The position numbers and the translations under genes are program-made. Shown in pieces: positions 5,923 to 7,788 of a DNA stretch of 7,788 bases. How positions within the stretch are numbered: position 1 is the stretch's first letter; the number at the start of each line of letters is the position of its first letter. Location of the stretch: assembly GCA_025453855.1 (NCBI GenBank), contig JALOPO010000182.1, positions 1-7,788 of the forward strand, given 5' to 3'. Origin of the DNA: Gemmatimonadaceae bacterium (GTDB taxonomy: Bacteria; Gemmatimonadota; Gemmatimonadetes; Gemmatimonadales; Gemmatimonadaceae). The notes beneath the pieces are model-generated. The model was not told where the DNA came from and did not search any database. It worked only from the letters and a program-made list of their open reading frames with translations.

Positions 5923-7788
5923 CTACCGCGCGACGACGCCTTCCAGTCGATCCTCGAGATCGGCCGCCGCATCGCGGAGCGCCTGCAGCGTCTCCGCGTC
6001 GGGCTGCCAGTAGCCACGATCGTTCGCTTCCAGCAGGCGGGTCGCGATCCCCGCCGCCGCGTTCGGGTTGAGCGCCGCGAGCCGCTCGCGCATCTGCTCG
6101 TCGAGCATGAAGGTCTGCGCCGCCTCGCCGTAGACCCACTGCGGGACGCTGGCCGTGGTCGCGCTCCAGCCGAAGGTCGCCCCCACGTGGCCGGCGATGT
6201 TGCGCACCCCCTCGTAGCCGTGCGCGAGCTGCCCTTCGTACCACTTCGGGTTGAGGAGGCGCGTCCGGCTCTCGAGCGTCACCTGCTCCTCGATCGTCCG
6301 GATCTTCCCGTCCTTCCCCGTGTGGTCGCCCATGTAGACCGCCACCTTGCGCCCCTGCTGCTGCTCGATGACGCGGTTCATGCCGCCCAGCGACTCCACG
6401 TACTGGTCGATGTCGGTGGCGCCGAGCTCCACGCTGTCCACGTTCTGGAACGAGAGCGAGGCGCCGGCCAGCGCGCGCTGCAGGTACTGCTGCCCCGCGC
6501 GCGCCTTGCCGTCGGTGCCGTACGCGAAGCCCTTGCGCTGCACGAACAGGTCGGCCAGCTCGTTCTCGTCCTGCCAGCGCCCGGTCTCGATGAGCAGGTT
6601 CACGTTCGAGCCGTAGGCCCCTTCCTGGTTGCCGAAGCAGCGGAGCGCCGCCGTCGCCAGGTCGCACCCGGTCTCGCGCATCGTCGCCAGCGCGTGCTTG
6701 CGGATGAAGTTCTGCGCCTCGGGCTCGTCGGCCTGCGCGCAGAGCAGCGCCGCCTCGGCCAGCAGCTTCACCTGCAGCGGCAGCAGGTCGCGGAAGATGC
6801 CGGACAGCGAGCAGACGACGTCGATGCGCGGGCGACCGAGCGACTCGAGCGGGAGGAGCCGCGCCCCGCAGAGCCGCCCCACGCCGTCGAAGCGCGGCAC
6901 GACGCCCATGAGCGCCATGACCTGCGCCAGCTGCGTCCCCTCGCTCTTCATGTTGTCCGTCCCCCAGAGCACGAACGCCACCGTCTCGGGATACGGATTG
7001 CCGTCGGCGAGGTGCCGCTGCACCAGCTGCTCCGCGCGCGCCGCGCCTTCCTTCATCGCGAACGCGCTCGGCACGCGATAGGGATCGAAGCCGTAGAGGT
7101 TGCGCCCGGTCGGGAGCACCACCGGCGAGCGCACGAGATCACCGGCCGGCGAGGCCGGCACGTAGCGTCCGTCGAGCGCGCGCAGGATCCCGGGGAGCTC
7201 GCCATCGGTCGCGAGCAGGCGATCGAGCTTCACCAGCCCGTCGAGCGTCGCCCGCAGCGGCGTCACGTCGAGACCGCGATCGCGCGCCACCGCATGGGCG
7301 GCCTCCACATCGCCCGCTTCCACCACCGCCGTCACGAGCGCGCGCGTCGCATCCTCGACGTCGGCATCGCCCATCGCGACGCGCGAGGCCGCGCGCACAC
7401 TCTCCGCGAACGGCGGGAGCTCCACGTCGGGGCGCCCCACGCTCGCCATCGCCAGCAGCGTGTCGATGCGCTCCGCCGCCGCGGGCGGCCGCCCCACGAC
7501 GTGCAGCCCGACCGCGATGAAGCTCTGCTCCACCTCGAGCAGCCGCTGGCGCACGCGCTCCACCTGCCGCGCTCCACCTGCCGCGGCGCCTCGTCCATCG
7601 TCCACGCCGGCTCGGCGCTCGCCAGCTCGAGCCCCGCGGCCTGCTCCTGGATCAGCGACGCCAGCGAGGCGCGCTCCCCGTTCGACTCTTCGATGCCGCG
7701 CCAGCGCTCGATCGTCGCCTTGCAGTCGGCGAGCCCCTTGTAGAGCCCCGCCGTCGCGAGCGACGGCGTGAGGTAGCTCACCAGCGTC
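5923..7788 (-). CDS. bchH: BchH, magnesium chelatase large subunit, C-terminal half (5' end outside window; frame broken by a 14-bp duplication as read)
   Basis: BchH binds protoporphyrin IX and, with BchI and BchD, inserts Mg2+ using ATP, the first committed step to bacteriochlorophyll. The window holds about half of the usual ~1200 residues, namely the C-terminal part of the CobN/Mg-chelatase domain. It begins TLVSYLTPSLATAGLYKGL, a family hallmark, and contains FVLWGTDNMKSEGTQLAQ, FGNQEGAYGSNVN, KGFAYGTDGKARAG, VDSVELGATDIDQYVESLGG and NPKWYEGQLAHGYEGVRNI; it ends at TAG (5923). The frame breaks at 7555-7582, where GGCAGGTGGAGCGC occurs twice in tandem. With one copy removed the text reads through as APRQVERVRQRLLEVEQSF and the visible part is exactly 616 residues. 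As read, upstream translation runs out of frame to a stop at 7332. I keep it as CDS because the lesion is a single simple duplication that may be an assembly error; if real, the gene is inactive. Confidence 0.94.
   Translation of the reverse strand, partial: DAGELPHAVARDGGALQGARRLQGDDRALARHRRVERGARLAGVADPGAGRGARAGERRAGVDDGRGAAAGGARQVERVRQRLLEVEQSFIAVGLHVVGRPPAAAERIDTLLAMASVGRPDVELPPFAESVRAASRVAMGDADVEDATRALVTAVVEAGDVEAAHAVARDRGLDVTPLRATLDGLVKLDRLLATDGELPGILRALDGRYVPASPAGDLVRSPVVLPTGRNLYGFDPYRVPSAFAMKEGAARAEQLVQRHLADGNPYPETVAFVLWGTDNMKSEGTQLAQVMALMGVVPRFDGVGRLCGARLLPLESLGRPRIDVVCSLSGIFRDLLPLQVKLLAEAALLCAQADEPEAQNFIRKHALATMRETGCDLATAALRCFGNQEGAYGSNVNLLIETGRWQDENELADLFVQRKGFAYGTDGKARAGQQYLQRALAGASLSFQNVDSVELGATDIDQYVESLGGMNRVIEQQQGRKVAVYMGDHTGKDGKIRTIEEQVTLESRTRLLNPKWYEGQLAHGYEGVRNIAGHVGATFGWSATTASVPQWVYGEAAQTFMLDEQMRERLAALNPNAAAGIATRLLEANDRGYWQPDAETLQALRDAAADLEDRLEGVVAR
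7555..7582 (-). repeat. Perfect 14-bp tandem duplication inside bchH
   Basis: The coding-strand unit GGCAGGTGGAGCGC is present twice, head to tail, with four further flanking bases continuing the periodicity (7554-7585). Fourteen is not a multiple of three, so the duplication alone explains the bchH frame change. Both sides of the duplication carry continuous BchH sequence. Confidence 0.95.

Noticed and set aside
3936..6017. A 693-codon minus-strand open frame spanning bchL, bchM and the small membrane protein
   Set aside because: It is an out-of-frame passage through bchL, then the bchM N-terminus, then out-of-frame bchM after its lesion, then the small protein's own frame. It is not one gene; it exists only because of GC-rich composition and the bchM frameshift.
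7138..7160. GCCGGC repeats that could form a hairpin (candidate terminator)
   Set aside because: They lie inside well-conserved bchH coding sequence (PASPAGD region), have no T-run, and are expected by chance at this GC content.
7332..7554. The tail of the upstream bchH frame after the duplication, ending at 7332
   Set aside because: Downstream of the duplication this frame is Arg/Ser/Trp-rich nonsense, whereas the other frame continues clear BchH sequence.
1..7788. tRNA, rRNA, CRISPR array, insertion sequence, phage or defence genes
   Set aside because: None is visible; essentially the whole window is accounted for by tightly packed photosynthesis genes.

Overview
This is a compact, very GC-rich stretch of a bacterial photosynthesis gene cluster, from an organism with bacteriochlorophyll a-type biosynthesis and a type 2 (quinone) reaction centre. 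Every supportable gene lies on the minus strand, so transcription runs from high to low coordinates. I read the order as bchH (5' end outside the window), bchL, bchM, a 107-residue membrane protein, acsF, lhaA (pucC family), puhA split into two cistrons, and puhB (3' end outside the window). Several adjacent genes overlap by 1-4 bases or are separated by only 2-16 bases, and the longest gaps are 77 and 56 bases, so this looks like one operon.

The closest match I recall is the photosynthesis cluster of phototrophic Gemmatimonadota (Gemmatimonas phototrophica), which was acquired horizontally from a proteobacterium. The main reason is the H subunit: a membrane-helix polypeptide and a cytoplasmic polypeptide are encoded by separate reading frames joined by a TGATG stop/start overlap. 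From memory, the G. phototrophica photosystem structure also has a transmembrane and a cytoplasmic H polypeptide. The Gemmatimonadota assignment is an inference, at roughly 70% confidence. The backbone bchH-L-M / lhaA / puhA-B is the classic purple-bacterial superoperon, but here acsF and its small partner sit between bchM and lhaA.

Region by region: 7788-4256 holds three consecutive-pathway pigment genes, Mg chelatase large subunit (BchH), the dark-operative protochlorophyllide reductase Fe protein (BchL) and Mg-protoporphyrin methyltransferase (BchM). 4259-2854 holds the 107-residue protein and the oxygen-dependent cyclase AcsF, which acts directly on the BchM product. 2837-1374 encodes the bacteriochlorophyll-delivery MFS-type protein LhaA. 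1296-1 holds reaction-centre H subunit and the assembly factor PuhB. The window therefore links pigment synthesis to photosystem assembly.

Two pigment genes are broken as read. bchH carries a perfect 14-bp tandem duplication (7555-7582); removing one copy restores the frame exactly. bchM has lost about 55-60 bases together with the reading frame near 4772, deleting the SAM-binding motif I. Either this is a recently decaying phototroph or (I think more likely) the assembly contains two local errors. I see no tRNA, rRNA, CRISPR array, insertion sequence or transposase.
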